Source of the DNA: Clostridiales bacterium
GTDB lineage: Bacteria; Bacillota; Clostridia; Oscillospirales; Oscillospiraceae
Assembly: GCA_012516225.1 (NCBI GenBank)
Contig: JAAYWX010000208.1
Location: forward strand, 1-19,858
Direction: 5' to 3'
DNA length: 19,858 nt
Shown: positions 1 through 8,707 of the stretch, one piece after another
Numbering within the stretch: position 1 is the stretch's first letter
Layout of the letters: each line of letters starts with the position of its first letter
Notes under the pieces: model-generated
Told to the model about the DNA's origin: nothing
What the model saw: only the letters and a program-made list of their open reading frames with translations
The model's database searches: none
Program-made: the position numbers and the translations under genes

Positions 1-510
1 GCCTATAGGCTTTTGTCTGAAATGACGGACTACCCGCTTCACATAGGCATAACGGAAACGGGTACCCCCTATATGGGAATAATCAAGTCCTCTGCAGGCA
101 TCGGCGCTCTTTTGCTGGACGGAATCGGCAGCACTATACGGGTTTCGCTTACAGCCGACCCTGTCGAGGAGGTAAGGGCCGGCATTGCTCTCCTTAAAGC
201 TGTGGGGCTGAGGAATGAGGGCGTAAACATCATATCCTGCCCGACCTGCGGGCGGACTAATATAAATTTGATAGAGCTTTCATCAAAAGTTGAAGGCCTT
301 CTGAAAGATATAAAAAAGCCGCTTACGGTTGCGGTCATGGGCTGTGCCGTAAACGGTCCGGGAGAGGCAAGGCGCGCAGATTACGGCATTGCCGGCGGTT
401 TAGGTGAAGGCATTCTCTTCAAAAAGGGTGAAATAATAAAAAAAGTCCCTGAAGAAAAACTTGCGGAAGAACTGTTCGCGCTTATTATGCGGGATGAAAA
501 AGGAGTATAA
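1..510 (+). CDS. ispG: IspG (GcpE), 4-hydroxy-3-methylbut-2-enyl diphosphate synthase, C-terminal part (5' end outside window)
   Basis: IspG carries out the penultimate step of the MEP isoprenoid pathway, reductively converting ME-cPP to HMBPP with a [4Fe-4S] cluster. The frame is open from base 1 (AYRLLSEMTDYPLH...), so the first 169 visible residues are the C-terminal part of a gene that starts upstream; a TTG at 13 lies inside conserved sequence and is not a start. The cluster-binding part is seen as SCPTCG (Cys80 and Cys83 of the fragment) and MGCAVNGPGEA (Cys115, with Glu122 as the usual fourth ligand). The YPLHIGITETG block upstream is also typical of the family. It ends with TAA only 8 bases before polC, so the two are probably cotranscribed. 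Family assignment is very secure; only the N-terminal part is unseen. Confidence 0.95.
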   Translation, partial: AYRLLSEMTDYPLHIGITETGTPYMGIIKSSAGIGALLLDGIGSTIRVSLTADPVEEVRAGIALLKAVGLRNEGVNIISCPTCGRTNINLIELSSKVEGLLKDIKKPLTVAVMGCAVNGPGEARRADYGIAGGLGEGILFKKGEIIKKVPEEKLAEELFALIMRDEKGV

Positions 511-518
511 CTTTCAGG

Positions 519-3500
519 ATGAGCGAAAACAAAATACCGTTTTTGGAAATGTTTCCTTTCTGCGAGGATTTTAAAGATATGTGCGGAGGGCTTGACGGTG
601 CATTTGTAACTTCCGCAACTGTCAGCCGTGAGCGGCTTGTCATGACGGTTGAAGCTCTCTTCCCCCGTTCGGCCATATCTGCGGAACTGCACACAATTGA
701 AGGACGTATAGCTTCGGAATATGGGCTGAACGCCGTATCTGTCCGCGCCCGTTGCCTGTCGCCCGCATCAGGGGAAAAGACTTCAAAAAATGGCAGCCGG
801 AAGTCCAGCGCCGCCCTTTCTTCCGGTCGTCCTATTTTCGGCAAGTCCATAAAAGGCGAGCCAGTACCTATGAACACTTTGAATGCGGAGTCCGGAAACG
901 TTGTCGTCCGCGGTGAAGTATTTTCTGTGGATCACCGGGAAATAGCGAAAACAAAGGCGTGGGTGCTAAGCTTTGAAATGACCGATTTTACCGGGTCAAT
1001 AAAAGTTTCAAGATATTTTAAGCCGGATGAGAATAAGGATTCCCTTAAAGATATCAAAAAAGGCATGTACCTGACTGTTTCGGGAAGTGTTGCCTATAAC
1101 CGCTACGAGGATGACATTGTCCTTGAACCTAAAAATATAGTATTGGAAGAAAAGCCTAAGCGCACCGACACTTCCGTAGATAAAAGGACGGAGCTTCATC
1201 TCCATACACGCTATTCGGCTCTTGACGCTCTTACCGATCCTGAAGAAGCCGTTAAGCGCGCTGCTGAATGGGGGCACTCGGCAATTGCCGTTACCGACCA
1301 CGGCGTTGCACAGGCCTTTCCCGAAATATGGAAAGCAGGCAAAAAACACGGTGTTAAAATCATATACGGCGTTGAGGGTTACTACATAAACGATGTTGAC
1401 GACAAACTTGTTATATACGGCGGAAACGGCGGAAATCTTGACGATGAGTTCTGTGCATTTGACATTGAAACCACAGGACTTAACGCAAATGAAGAGCGCA
1501 TAACGGAAATCGGCGCCGTCATAATGAAAAACGGAGAGGTTCTTGAGCGTTTTCAAACCTTTGTAAACCCTCACAGGCCTATACCGTACGAAGTTTCCGA
1601 GCTCACAGGCATAACCGATAAAGACGTTTTTGACGCTCCCGATGAGGACGAGGCACTCCGGTTATTTATTAAATTTGCCGGCGGACGTGTCCTTATAGCC
1701 CACAACGCGGAATTTGATATAGGTTTTATGAAGGCGGCGGCAAGGCGTAGCGGAATAGATTTTAATCCTGTATTTATAGATACTTTGACACTTGCACACA
1801 GCCTGCTTCCGGATATGAAGCGATTCAAACTTGATCTGGTAACGGCGCGCCTCGGTCTTCCCGAGTTTAATCACCACAGGGCTGATGATGATGCGCTTGC
1901 CTGCGGGCGCATTATGTCTAAATTTGTACTAATGTTGCGTGAGCGCGGCATAACAAGGCAAAGCGAACTGGAAGAATACACGAGGGCTGAGCGCAATGCC
2001 CATCCACGTTCCGCAAAAACAAAGCACATAATCCTTCTTGTTAAAAACAAAAAAGGGCTTAAAAATCTTTATGAAATGATCTCCAAATCCCATCTTGAGC
2101 ATTTCAAGAAAAACCCTATTATCCCGAAAAGCCTTCTTTTACAGCACAGAGACGGCATTATAGTCGGTTCTGCCTGCGAAGCCGGAGAAGTCTTTGAGGC
2201 TGTCGCACATAACAAAAGCGATGAAGAAATAGAGCGGCTCTGCGGCCTTTACGATTATCTCGAGATACAGCCGGTCTGCAACAATATATTTTTGCTTGAA
2301 AACGGAACTGCTAAGGATGAGGAGGATTTACGCAATTTCAACCGCCGGATTGTAGAGCTTGGCGAAAAACTCGGCAAACCGGTGGTTGCAACTGGAGACG
2401 GCCATTTTCTTGATCCTGAGCATGAAATTTTCCGGCATATTCTTCTTGCAAGCCGCGGATTTGGAGATGCTGACCGAAAGCTCCCGCTGTATTTCAAAAC
2501 AACGGACGAAATGCTCGATGAATTTTCTTATCTTGGAGAGGAAAAGTGCCGTGAAATCGTTATAAAAAACCCCGCCGCCATAGCGGAAATGTGCGAAGAC
2601 ATAGAGCTTCTTCCAAAGCAGCTTTTCACCCCGAAAATAGAAAATTCAGTTGAGGACCTTCAGAAACTTGTTTACGGCCGTATGCATGAGCTTTATGGGG
2701 AAAATCCTCCGGATATCGTTAAAACCCGTGTGGAAACAGAACTTAACGACATTATAAACTGCCATTATGACGTCATTTATATGTCTGCGCAAAAGCTTGT
2801 TTCAAATTCTCTTTCCGCAGGGTATCTGGTCGGCTCGCGTGGCAGTGTCGGCTCTTCCCTTGTTGCCTTTATGGCTGGAATAACGGAAGTTAACTCTCTT
2901 CCCGCGCATTACCGCTGCCCCCATTGCAAATATTCGGATTTTGAAAGCGGAAAAGGCTATGGCTGCGGAGCGGATATGCCGGATAAATTCTGTCCGGTAT
3001 GCGGCGTAAAACTTGCAAAGGATGGCTTTGACATCCCGTTTGAAACCTTTCTCGGCTTCGGCGGAGATAAGGTTCCCGATATCGACCTAAACTTCTCCGG
3101 AGAATATCAAGCTCGTGCCCATAAGTATACGGAGGAGCTTTTCGGGCGAGATCACGTTTTCAAAGCTGGCACTATAGGTACCCTTGCTGAAAAAACCGCT
3201 TATGGTTATGTCAAAAAGTATCTTGAGGAGCGCGGAATTAAAGTTACAAGGGCTGAGGAAAACCGTCTTGCTCAGGGCTGTGTAGGCGTAAAGCGTACAA
3301 CCGGTCAGCACCCCGGCGGGCTCGTTATTATTCCGCAGGATATGGATGTTACAGATTTCTGTCCGGTTCAGCACCCAGCGGACGATCCCGACAGCGATAT
3401 AATAACCACTCATTTTGAATATCACAGCATGGAGGCAAATCTCCTGAAGCTTGACGAGCTTGGTCATGATGACCCGACCATGATAAAAATGCTTGAAGAC

Positions 3501-4517
3501 CTTACGGGAATCGATGCAAAAAAAATTCCCCTTGACGACCCCGACACCATGCGCATATTCAGTTCCCCCGAACCTCTCGGCATTCCGGATAATGACCCGA
3601 TAATAGGGAAAACAGGTACCATAGGAATACCTGAATTTGGAACCGCATTCACTCGCGGAATGCTTGCAGACACAAATCCGAAAGACCTTGATACCTTAGT
3701 CCGTCTTTCCGGCTTTTCCCACGGTACGGACGTATGGCTCGGAAATGCCAAGGATCTTATACTCTCCGGTACAGCAACGGTTAAGGAAACTATCGGCTGC
3801 CGCGACGATATCATGCTTTATCTTATCGAAAAAGGGATGGATCCAAAGCGCGCGTTCAAGTTTATGGAGGCTGTCAGAAAAGGCGCAATCCACAGCGGAA
3901 AGCCTTGGCCTGAAGGCATTGTTGAAGAAATGCTGTCCCTCGGAGTACCCGAATGGTATATAGACTCCTGCAGAAAAATTCAATATCTTTTCCCAAAGGC
4001 GCACGCAGTCGCCTATGTTACAATGGCGTTCCGCATTGCGTATTTCAAGGTTCACTATCCTCTCGCATATTACAGCGCATATTTTTACCGCCGCAGCGAC
4101 AGCTTTGACGCCGAGCTTATGACAAAGGGCATAGAAACTGTGCGCCAGCAAATAAACAAGATTAAAAGCGATCCTAACGCAAGCAAAAAAGATGAAGACA
4201 TATTAACCACACTTGAGGCCGTATATGAATTCTATCTGCGCGGATTCGGTTTCAAACGCATAGATTTATACAAATCTGAGGCAAGAAAATTTGTTATCGA
4301 AGACAACTGTCTTATCCCTCCGTTTATGGCTATACCGGGTCTGGGAGAAGCGGCGGCAAACGATCTTGTCAAATGCAGAGAAGGCGGGCGAAAATTCATC
4401 TCTGTCGAAGAAGTGCAGAGAGCCTGTCCAAAAGTCAGTCAGACACATATTCAGCAGCTCCGGGCACTCGGAGCTTTGGGCGATATGCCTGAAACCAGTC
4501 AGATGAGTTTATTTTAA
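519..4517 (+). CDS. polC: DNA polymerase III alpha subunit, PolC type (Gram-positive replicase)
   Basis: PolC is the main replicative DNA polymerase of low-GC Gram-positive bacteria, with its own proofreading exonuclease. This 1332-residue protein shows the full order: an N-terminal region, an OB-fold at about 120-210, a PHP domain starting at 225 (ELHLHTRYSALDAL) split by a DnaQ-type exonuclease at about 308-470 (DIETTG with D315 and E317, HNAEFD at 395-400, HHRADDD at 452-458), the rest of PHP to about 640, and the polymerase core. The core has GSRGSVGSS near 772, a zinc site (Cys800, 803, 816, 825, 828) and catalytic PDIDLNFSG at 853-861. A helix-hairpin-helix lies near 1268-1290, and the extreme C-terminus QMSLF is a sliding-clamp binding motif. 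It is about 100 residues shorter than the usual ~1435, apparently at the N-terminus. The ATG follows AAAGGAG in the end of ispG, 13 bases upstream. A perfect terminator follows the TAA. Confidence 0.97.
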   Translation: MSENKIPFLEMFPFCEDFKDMCGGLDGAFVTSATVSRERLVMTVEALFPRSAISAELHTIEGRIASEYGLNAVSVRARCLSPASGEKTSKNGSRKSSAALSSGRPIFGKSIKGEPVPMNTLNAESGNVVVRGEVFSVDHREIAKTKAWVLSFEMTDFTGSIKVSRYFKPDENKDSLKDIKKGMYLTVSGSVAYNRYEDDIVLEPKNIVLEEKPKRTDTSVDKRTELHLHTRYSALDALTDPEEAVKRAAEWGHSAIAVTDHGVAQAFPEIWKAGKKHGVKIIYGVEGYYINDVDDKLVIYGGNGGNLDDEFCAFDIETTGLNANEERITEIGAVIMKNGEVLERFQTFVNPHRPIPYEVSELTGITDKDVFDAPDEDEALRLFIKFAGGRVLIAHNAEFDIGFMKAAARRSGIDFNPVFIDTLTLAHSLLPDMKRFKLDLVTARLGLPEFNHHRADDDALACGRIMSKFVLMLRERGITRQSELEEYTRAERNAHPRSAKTKHIILLVKNKKGLKNLYEMISKSHLEHFKKNPIIPKSLLLQHRDGIIVGSACEAGEVFEAVAHNKSDEEIERLCGLYDYLEIQPVCNNIFLLENGTAKDEEDLRNFNRRIVELGEKLGKPVVATGDGHFLDPEHEIFRHILLASRGFGDADRKLPLYFKTTDEMLDEFSYLGEEKCREIVIKNPAAIAEMCEDIELLPKQLFTPKIENSVEDLQKLVYGRMHELYGENPPDIVKTRVETELNDIINCHYDVIYMSAQKLVSNSLSAGYLVGSRGSVGSSLVAFMAGITEVNSLPAHYRCPHCKYSDFESGKGYGCGADMPDKFCPVCGVKLAKDGFDIPFETFLGFGGDKVPDIDLNFSGEYQARAHKYTEELFGRDHVFKAGTIGTLAEKTAYGYVKKYLEERGIKVTRAEENRLAQGCVGVKRTTGQHPGGLVIIPQDMDVTDFCPVQHPADDPDSDIITTHFEYHSMEANLLKLDELGHDDPTMIKMLEDLTGIDAKKIPLDDPDTMRIFSSPEPLGIPDNDPIIGKTGTIGIPEFGTAFTRGMLADTNPKDLDTLVRLSGFSHGTDVWLGNAKDLILSGTATVKETIGCRDDIMLYLIEKGMDPKRAFKFMEAVRKGAIHSGKPWPEGIVEEMLSLGVPEWYIDSCRKIQYLFPKAHAVAYVTMAFRIAYFKVHYPLAYYSAYFYRRSDSFDAELMTKGIETVRQQINKIKSDPNASKKDEDILTTLEAVYEFYLRGFGFKRIDLYKSEARKFVIEDNCLIPPFMAIPGLGEAAANDLVKCREGGRKFISVEEVQRACPKVSQTHIQQLRALGALGDMPETSQMSLF

Positions 4518-4560
4518 AAAAACAAAGGCAGCTTTAAAGCTGCCTTTGTTTTTTGTCTTT
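4517..4560. terminator. Intrinsic terminator after polC, probably bidirectional
   Basis: Bases 4517-4554 form a perfect palindrome (arm core aacaaaggcagcttt) with A-runs on the left and T-runs on the right, followed by TTTTGTCTTTT. The A/T symmetry means it can stop polC transcripts on the plus strand and the convergent aminotransferase transcripts on the minus strand. It begins in the TAA codon of polC and ends 13 bases from the aminotransferase stop codon. Confidence 0.93.
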
Positions 4561-4567
4561 TACTGCT

Positions 4568-5740
4568 TTAATTAGATTTGAATGCACTTTTAAGCCGCTC
4601 CAATGCCTGCTTTAATATCTGCCTCGGGCACGCTATATTCATCCTCTGGAAACCCTGTCCTCCCGCACCGAACATCGTTCCGCTGTCAAGCCACAGTCCT
4701 GCCTTAACTGCAATCATCTCATCCAGTTTCTCATCGGAAAGCCCAAGTCCGCGGCAGTCCATCCACAGAAGATATGTTCCTTCCGGTTCTACAAGTCTTA
4801 TCTCCGGTATATTTTCCTTCAAATAGTTCTTTGCAAAGTCAAGGTTTAAAGAAAGGTATTCTTTAAGTTCCTCAAGCCATTCTTCTCCGTACTGATAAGC
4901 CGCTTTGCAGGCGGCAATTCCCATGAGGCTCGGTGCTCCGTATCCTGTCTTTCGAATTTCACTGCAGAATTTTTGCCTTATACTTTCATTTGAAATAAAT
5001 ATATTTGAAATCTGTAATCCTGCCAAATTGAAAGTTTTTGTAGGTGCTGTACATGTTACGGTCATATCCGCAAATTCAGGCTTAATTCCGGCAAACACCG
5101 TATGCCTGTTGCCCGGATATACAAAGTCTTCGTGTATTTCATCCGCCACAACAAAAACTCCATGTTTAAGGCATATATCCCCAAATGTCATAAGCTCTTT
5201 TTTTGTCCATACTCTCCCGACAGGATTATGCGGACTGCAAAGTATAAAAAGTTTTACGCTGTTTTTAACAACTTTATCCTCAAAATCTTTAAAGTCCACC
5301 GAATATCCGTTTTTTCCGTATACAAGCTCGCTAACAACAACTTTGCGCCCCGTATCCTTTATAGCTCTCTCAAAAGGATAATAGACAGGCTGCTGAATAA
5401 GAACCGCGTCCCCCTCATTTGTAAGCGCACGAACAGCCGCATAAATCGCAAACACAACGCCGGGGGTCTTTACAAGCCATTCCGGACGCAGTTCCCAGTT
5501 GAAACGCCTTAAATACCAGTCGTACAAAGGGTTAAAGTAATCCTCCCCGTATGCATCGCTATATCCGAAAATTCCATGCCGGCATTTCTGAATAAGGACT
5601 TCAGAAACTTCGGGCGGCGATTTGAAATCCATATCCGCTACCCAAAGTGGCAGCAAATCGCCGGAGTTCCCCTGCCATAATGCATATTTAACCGAATCTG
5701 TATTTCGTCTGTCTATAATCTCATCAAAAGAGTATTTCAT
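4568..5740 (-). CDS. MalY/PatB-type PLP-dependent aminotransferase / cystathionine beta-lyase
   Basis: This is a fold-type I PLP enzyme of the MalY/PatB group, which cleaves C-S bonds in cystathionine or cysteine conjugates and sometimes transaminates; the substrate cannot be told from sequence. It has 390 residues, as usual for the family. The opening motif DRRNTDSVKYA and PLWVADMDFKSPPEV near 31-45 are diagnostic. SPHNPVGR (N172), VADEIHEDF (D200) and TAPTKTFNLAGLQ (PLP lysine K235) form the cofactor site. The frame stays open 60 codons further upstream, but that stretch is charged, unlike the family, and contains a good promoter (5845-5874). The ATG at 5740, with GGAGG ten bases upstream, is therefore taken as the start. 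It is a single-gene unit, convergent with polC. Confidence 0.9.
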   Translation of the reverse strand: MKYSFDEIIDRRNTDSVKYALWQGNSGDLLPLWVADMDFKSPPEVSEVLIQKCRHGIFGYSDAYGEDYFNPLYDWYLRRFNWELRPEWLVKTPGVVFAIYAAVRALTNEGDAVLIQQPVYYPFERAIKDTGRKVVVSELVYGKNGYSVDFKDFEDKVVKNSVKLFILCSPHNPVGRVWTKKELMTFGDICLKHGVFVVADEIHEDFVYPGNRHTVFAGIKPEFADMTVTCTAPTKTFNLAGLQISNIFISNESIRQKFCSEIRKTGYGAPSLMGIAACKAAYQYGEEWLEELKEYLSLNLDFAKNYLKENIPEIRLVEPEGTYLLWMDCRGLGLSDEKLDEMIAVKAGLWLDSGTMFGAGGQGFQRMNIACPRQILKQALERLKSAFKSN

Positions 5741-5844
5741 TTTATTGATGCCTCCATACTTTTCCGCACTCGTCAGCCCTAACCCCTTTTCGTATTTTTC
5801 TGCTTTGTCCGGTGGATTGGCTTTTTTCTCATGCTCTGCCTTAT

Positions 5845-5874
5845 ATTTTATCACCACAAAGGGCAATCCGTCAA
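5845..5874 (-). promoter_or_regulatory. Sigma-A-type promoter of the MalY/PatB-like gene
   Basis: On the minus strand TTGACG (5869-5874) and TAAAAT (5845-5850) are separated by 18 bases, each 5 of 6 matches to consensus. Transcription should begin near 5838, giving an untranslated leader of about 100 bases before the ATG at 5740. I saw no known riboswitch in that leader. The position supports the shorter start of the gene. Confidence 0.65.
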
Positions 5875-5968
5875 AATTTTCTGCCTCTTTATATCTTATC
5901 AGGATAATTTTTAAATGCACATCTCATATTTTGAGGAAATTTTTAGCAATCCTTCGCCTTTTTGTATC

Positions 5969-6024
5969 CTTTAAAGATAATAAAACGGCGGTGTGCAGGC
6001 AAGTTCCCGCATATGCCGCCGTTT
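5969..6024 (-). terminator. Intrinsic terminator of the amino acid ABC transporter operon
   Basis: On the minus strand a stem aaacggcgg (6016-6024 pairing with 5983-5991), extended by wobble pairs, is followed by TTTTATTATCTTT. It lies about 50 bases after the ATPase stop codon and separates this operon from the downstream aminotransferase gene on the same strand. The rest of the roughly 330-base gap between the two genes holds only the aminotransferase promoter and leader. Confidence 0.85.
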
Positions 6025-6070
6025 CCTCAATTATCTTTTCAAGAGATAAAAAATATGCAAAATAGCTTCC

Positions 6071-6811
6071 TTATCTGTCAAAAAATCTTGACAGGAAGTC
6101 CTTTGTTTCCTGCTTTTGGGGATTTACGAATATCTGTTCCGGAGTCCCTTCCTCGCAAATAACCCCGTCCTTCATAAATACAGTATGGCTTGAAACATCT
6201 CGCGCAAATGCCATTTCGTGCGTAACCACTATCATTGTAATGCCCTCTTTGACAAGCGCCTTCATGACATCAAGCACTTCCCCCACCATCTGAGGATCCA
6301 GCGCACTTGTCGGCTCGTCAAAAAGGAGAACCTCCGGCTCCATGGCAAGGGCTCTTGCTATGGCAACACGCTGTTTCTGTCCGCCGGAAATTTGGCGAGG
6401 CTTGGCGTTGATATATGGCAGCATTCCCACTTTTTCGAGATAAGCCTTTGCTGTTTTTTCAGCCTCCGTCCTGTCTCTTTTAAGCACTTTTCTCTGGCCT
6501 ATCATGCAGTTTTCGAGCACCGTCATATTAGCAAACATATTGAAGTTTTGGAATACCATGCCGACTTTTGCACGGTATGCCGCAATATTTGCAGAACCTC
6601 CTGCAATGTTTCCTCCATGGAACAGTAGCTCCCCGGATGTAGGCGTTTCAAGCAGATTTATGCAGCGCAGAAGTGTTGACTTGCCTGAACCGGATGGTCC
6701 GATTATACTTGTCACATCGCCTTTTTCAACGGTAAAGTCAATGTCGCGCAGCACAGAGTTTTCACCGAAAGACTTTGAAAGATGCTTTATCTGCAAAATG
6801 GTCTCACCCAT
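6071..6811 (-). CDS. Amino acid ABC transporter ATP-binding protein (GlnQ/ArtM type), probably lysine
   Basis: This is the ATPase that powers the polar amino acid importer encoded with it. The 246-residue protein is full length for the family. It has Walker A GPSGSGKST (38-46), signature ISGGQKQRVAIARAL, Walker B LLFDEPTSALDP and H-loop VVTHEMAFARDV. The DEPTSALDPQMVGEVLDVM stretch is typical of GlnQ/HisP/ArtM proteins. The ATG at 6811 overlaps the end of the permease gene by 8 bases (ATGGGTGA), with a GAGGGGG ribosome site inside the permease; a longer open frame upstream only shadows the permease. Tight overlap implies translational coupling with the permease, so the nonsense codon in that gene may reduce expression here too. 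Lysine specificity is inferred from the riboswitch upstream of the operon. Confidence 0.92.
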   Translation of the reverse strand: MGETILQIKHLSKSFGENSVLRDIDFTVEKGDVTSIIGPSGSGKSTLLRCINLLETPTSGELLFHGGNIAGGSANIAAYRAKVGMVFQNFNMFANMTVLENCMIGQRKVLKRDRTEAEKTAKAYLEKVGMLPYINAKPRQISGGQKQRVAIARALAMEPEVLLFDEPTSALDPQMVGEVLDVMKALVKEGITMIVVTHEMAFARDVSSHTVFMKDGVICEEGTPEQIFVNPQKQETKDFLSRFFDR

Positions 6812-7640
6812 GCCAACGCCCCCTCTTATTTTTATCGTCTCCGCGGCAGTCTGTTTTTCCGGGATATGTGTATGTTCCGGCTGTAAGGGTAAGCTGGTCC
6901 GCCTGAACGAGTTTGTAGCTGTCTTCGCCGTCCATGCGGTGTTCAACATATCTTAGAATATCCGAGCAGACAACAGTCAGCAAAAGATATCCTATCATTT
7001 CTATGGTAGCTGAAGGGAAATATAAATAATTTGCTCCGACAACCGCTCTGTGCGCGGCAAAAAATTCCGTATAGCCGATTATAAACATAACCGCGGTATC
7101 TTTAATGTTTATAATCAGGTTGTTTCCGATTTGCGGCATGATATTTCTCAACGCCTGAGGCAGTATTACATAAAGCATAGTCTGAAAATGGGTCATGCCG
7201 ATTGCCTTTGCCCCCTCTGTCTGACCCGGGTCAATCGACAAAATTCCTCCTCGCACCGACTCTGCCATATAAGCGCCGGTATTGATGGAAACAACAGTAA
7301 AGGCCGCCAGTCCTTTGCTGAACTGTAGCGCATTATTCGAAAAGTACGGCAGTCCGAAATAGATAAACACTGCCTGCAGAATCATGGGTGTCCCGCGGAA
7401 TACTTCAACATAAATCCGCAGAATAATCCTGAGAAGCCCTAAAAAAAACCGCTTAAAAATATTGTCCGTCTTTGAACAGGGTATTGTCTGAAGAATACCG
7501 CATAAAAGACCTATTACACAGCCGACAGCAGTACATATGACGGCCAGAGAAATCGTTTTCCAGACCCCTTGTAAATAAATACCGCTGTATTCTCACCAGA
7601 GTCTTGCAATATCGCTTCCGAGCTGGGCCATTTTGTTCAT
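6804..7640 (-). pseudogene. Amino acid ABC transporter permease (HisM/GlnP type) with in-frame TGA at codon 16
   Basis: This would be the membrane channel of the importer. Reading from ATG 7640, preceded by AAGGGGGG nine bases upstream, gives MNKMAQLGSDIARLW, then TGA (7593-7595), then EYSGIYLQGVWKTISLAVIC and the complete permease. That includes the first membrane segment, the FRGTP motif, and the cytoplasmic coupling loop EGAKAIGMTHFQTMLYVILPQA. There is no frameshift: 70 codons separate the TGA from the next in-frame ATG at 7385, and no ATG, GTG or TTG occurs between. Starting at 7385 would cut FRGTP in half and delete the first membrane segment. TGA ends several genes here (this one, two in the 9235-12505 operon, and the GHKL gene at 13927), so it is a stop. 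Either a TGG-to-TGA type mutation or a sequencing error is likely. The C-terminal tail of about 40 polar residues is longer than usual. Confidence 0.8.
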
Positions 7641-7671
7641 ACGGTTTTGCCCCCCTTCGGTAATTTAATTA

Positions 7672-7691
7672 GGCGGGCCCAAAGGCCCGCC
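7672..7691 (-). other. GC-rich hairpin between binding-protein and permease genes
   Basis: The arms ggcgggcc and ggcccgcc pair perfectly around a 4-base loop, just after the TAA of the binding-protein gene. On the minus strand the following bases are TAATTAAATTACC, too poor in T for an efficient terminator. Such stems after the first gene of binding-protein-dependent transport operons often protect the upstream mRNA or partly attenuate transcription, giving more binding protein than permease. That role is inferred. Confidence 0.6.
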
Positions 7692-7695
7692 CCGC

Positions 7696-8571
7696 TTATT
7701 CTTTGGTAATGGGCTGAATTGATATAGCCTGCTTCATTAATTCGTTGAAGTCGTCCGCTGTCATTTTGCTGAGAACGCTGTCCAACGCTTCCTTAAGAAC
7801 GGTGTTTCCTTTTCTGATGGAAATTCCTATATTGATGTCGCCCTCATCAACAACAAAATTATCTTCGCTTCCTTCAAAGTTGAGGAGCACCATGTCCGGA
7901 TAGGCAATCAAAGCGCCTTGAGCTGTGGGCATATCGGTGCAGACAAAATCTACCGTGCGCGTTTCAAGTGCCATGAGCATGGCGGGCGCGCTTTCCTGTG
8001 CGGGCTGAATTTTTGCGCCTTTAATCTGCGGCAGGCAGGTATCATACCAGATAGTACCGAGCTGACTTGTGCAGGTGCCTCCCGCAAGATCAGAAATTCC
8101 TTTTGCGGAGGCAAATTTGCTGTCTTTGAGCGTCAGGCAGACAATTGTCGCATAAAGATAGGGTCCCGCAAAGTCTACTTCCTTCATGCGCTTCGGAGTC
8201 ATAGACTGTCCTGCAATTACAGCATCGACCTGACCGGTCTGCACAGCGGGAACGAGAGAGTCCCAGTCAAGCTGAACAATCTCAAGCTTCCATCCGTTGG
8301 CTTCACAAAGCTTCTTTGCCATCATAACATCGTATCCGTTGGCATACTGATTGGAGTCTTTAATCGGAACAGCCCCGTTTGAATCGTCAGGCTGAGCCCA
8401 GTTATAGGGTGCGTATGCGCACTCCATAGCTACAGTCAAAACTCCGTCCTCTACTCCGGAAGAAACCGCGGCGGGCTCTCCCGACGGACTTGTTTCCGCC
8501 TTGTCCGATGAACAGGCTCCGAGAGCACACAGCATTGCCAGTGCAAGCAACAGTGCAAGGGTCTTTTTCAT
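7696..8571 (-). CDS. Amino acid ABC transporter substrate-binding lipoprotein, probably lysine
   Basis: This is the extracellular receptor that captures the amino acid and delivers it to the permease. It has 291 residues. The N-terminus MKKTLALLLALAMLCALGAC is a lipoprotein signal peptide with lipobox LGAC; Cys20 would be lipid-anchored. A Ser/Glu-rich linker follows, then a type II periplasmic-binding fold of the SBP_bac_3 family: LTVAMECAYAPYNW, NGYDVMMAKKLCEANGWKLE, DAVIAGQSMTPKRMKEVDFAGPY and DFVCTDMPTAQGAL. The chosen ATG at 8571 follows AAGGAAAG and begins with a proper signal sequence; the longer open frame runs back into the riboswitch terminator. It is first in the operon and controlled by the lysine riboswitch upstream, which is the only evidence for the ligand. 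Confidence 0.93.
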   Translation of the reverse strand: MKKTLALLLALAMLCALGACSSDKAETSPSGEPAAVSSGVEDGVLTVAMECAYAPYNWAQPDDSNGAVPIKDSNQYANGYDVMMAKKLCEANGWKLEIVQLDWDSLVPAVQTGQVDAVIAGQSMTPKRMKEVDFAGPYLYATIVCLTLKDSKFASAKGISDLAGGTCTSQLGTIWYDTCLPQIKGAKIQPAQESAPAMLMALETRTVDFVCTDMPTAQGALIAYPDMVLLNFEGSEDNFVVDEGDINIGISIRKGNTVLKEALDSVLSKMTADDFNELMKQAISIQPITKE

Positions 8572-8610
8572 AATTCTTTCCTTCCTCATCAAAATTATTA
8601 GAATATCGTG

Positions 8611-8656
8611 GCAAACAAAAAACCATGAATGCTCCAAAAGATGAAGAATTCATGGT
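8611..8656 (-). terminator. Riboswitch-controlled intrinsic terminator
   Basis: On the minus strand ACCATGAAT (8648-8656) pairs with ATTCATGGT (8622-8630) and is followed directly by a run of T (TTTTTTGTTTGC). It lies between the lysine aptamer and the binding-protein gene. The 3' strand of aptamer helix P1 (TCATTGGTT) can alternatively pair with the 5' arm of this stem (GACCATGA) with one bulge, a plausible antiterminator when lysine is absent. A perfect hairpin (8688-8705, arms aagcggca and tgccgctt) lies between aptamer and terminator. Confidence 0.88.
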
Positions 8657-8707
8657 CATACGCAAAAAGGGTGCAAAAATGCATACAAAGCGGCATCTGC
8701 CGCTTCC

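Noticed and set aside
3087..4151. Several minus-strand frames of 116-151 codons within polC
   Set aside because: They are antisense shadows of conserved PolC polymerase sequence, with no ribosome sites or recognisable products.
5741..5920. 60-codon N-terminal extension of the MalY/PatB-like protein
   Set aside because: It does not resemble the family, contains the promoter, and has a worse ribosome site than the ATG at 5740.
7593..7595. TGA read as selenocysteine or as tryptophan by a changed genetic code
   Set aside because: Several genes here end with TGA at family-typical ends, TGG is used freely for Trp, and I saw no SECIS-like hairpin after the TGA; amino acid permeases do not use selenocysteine at this site.
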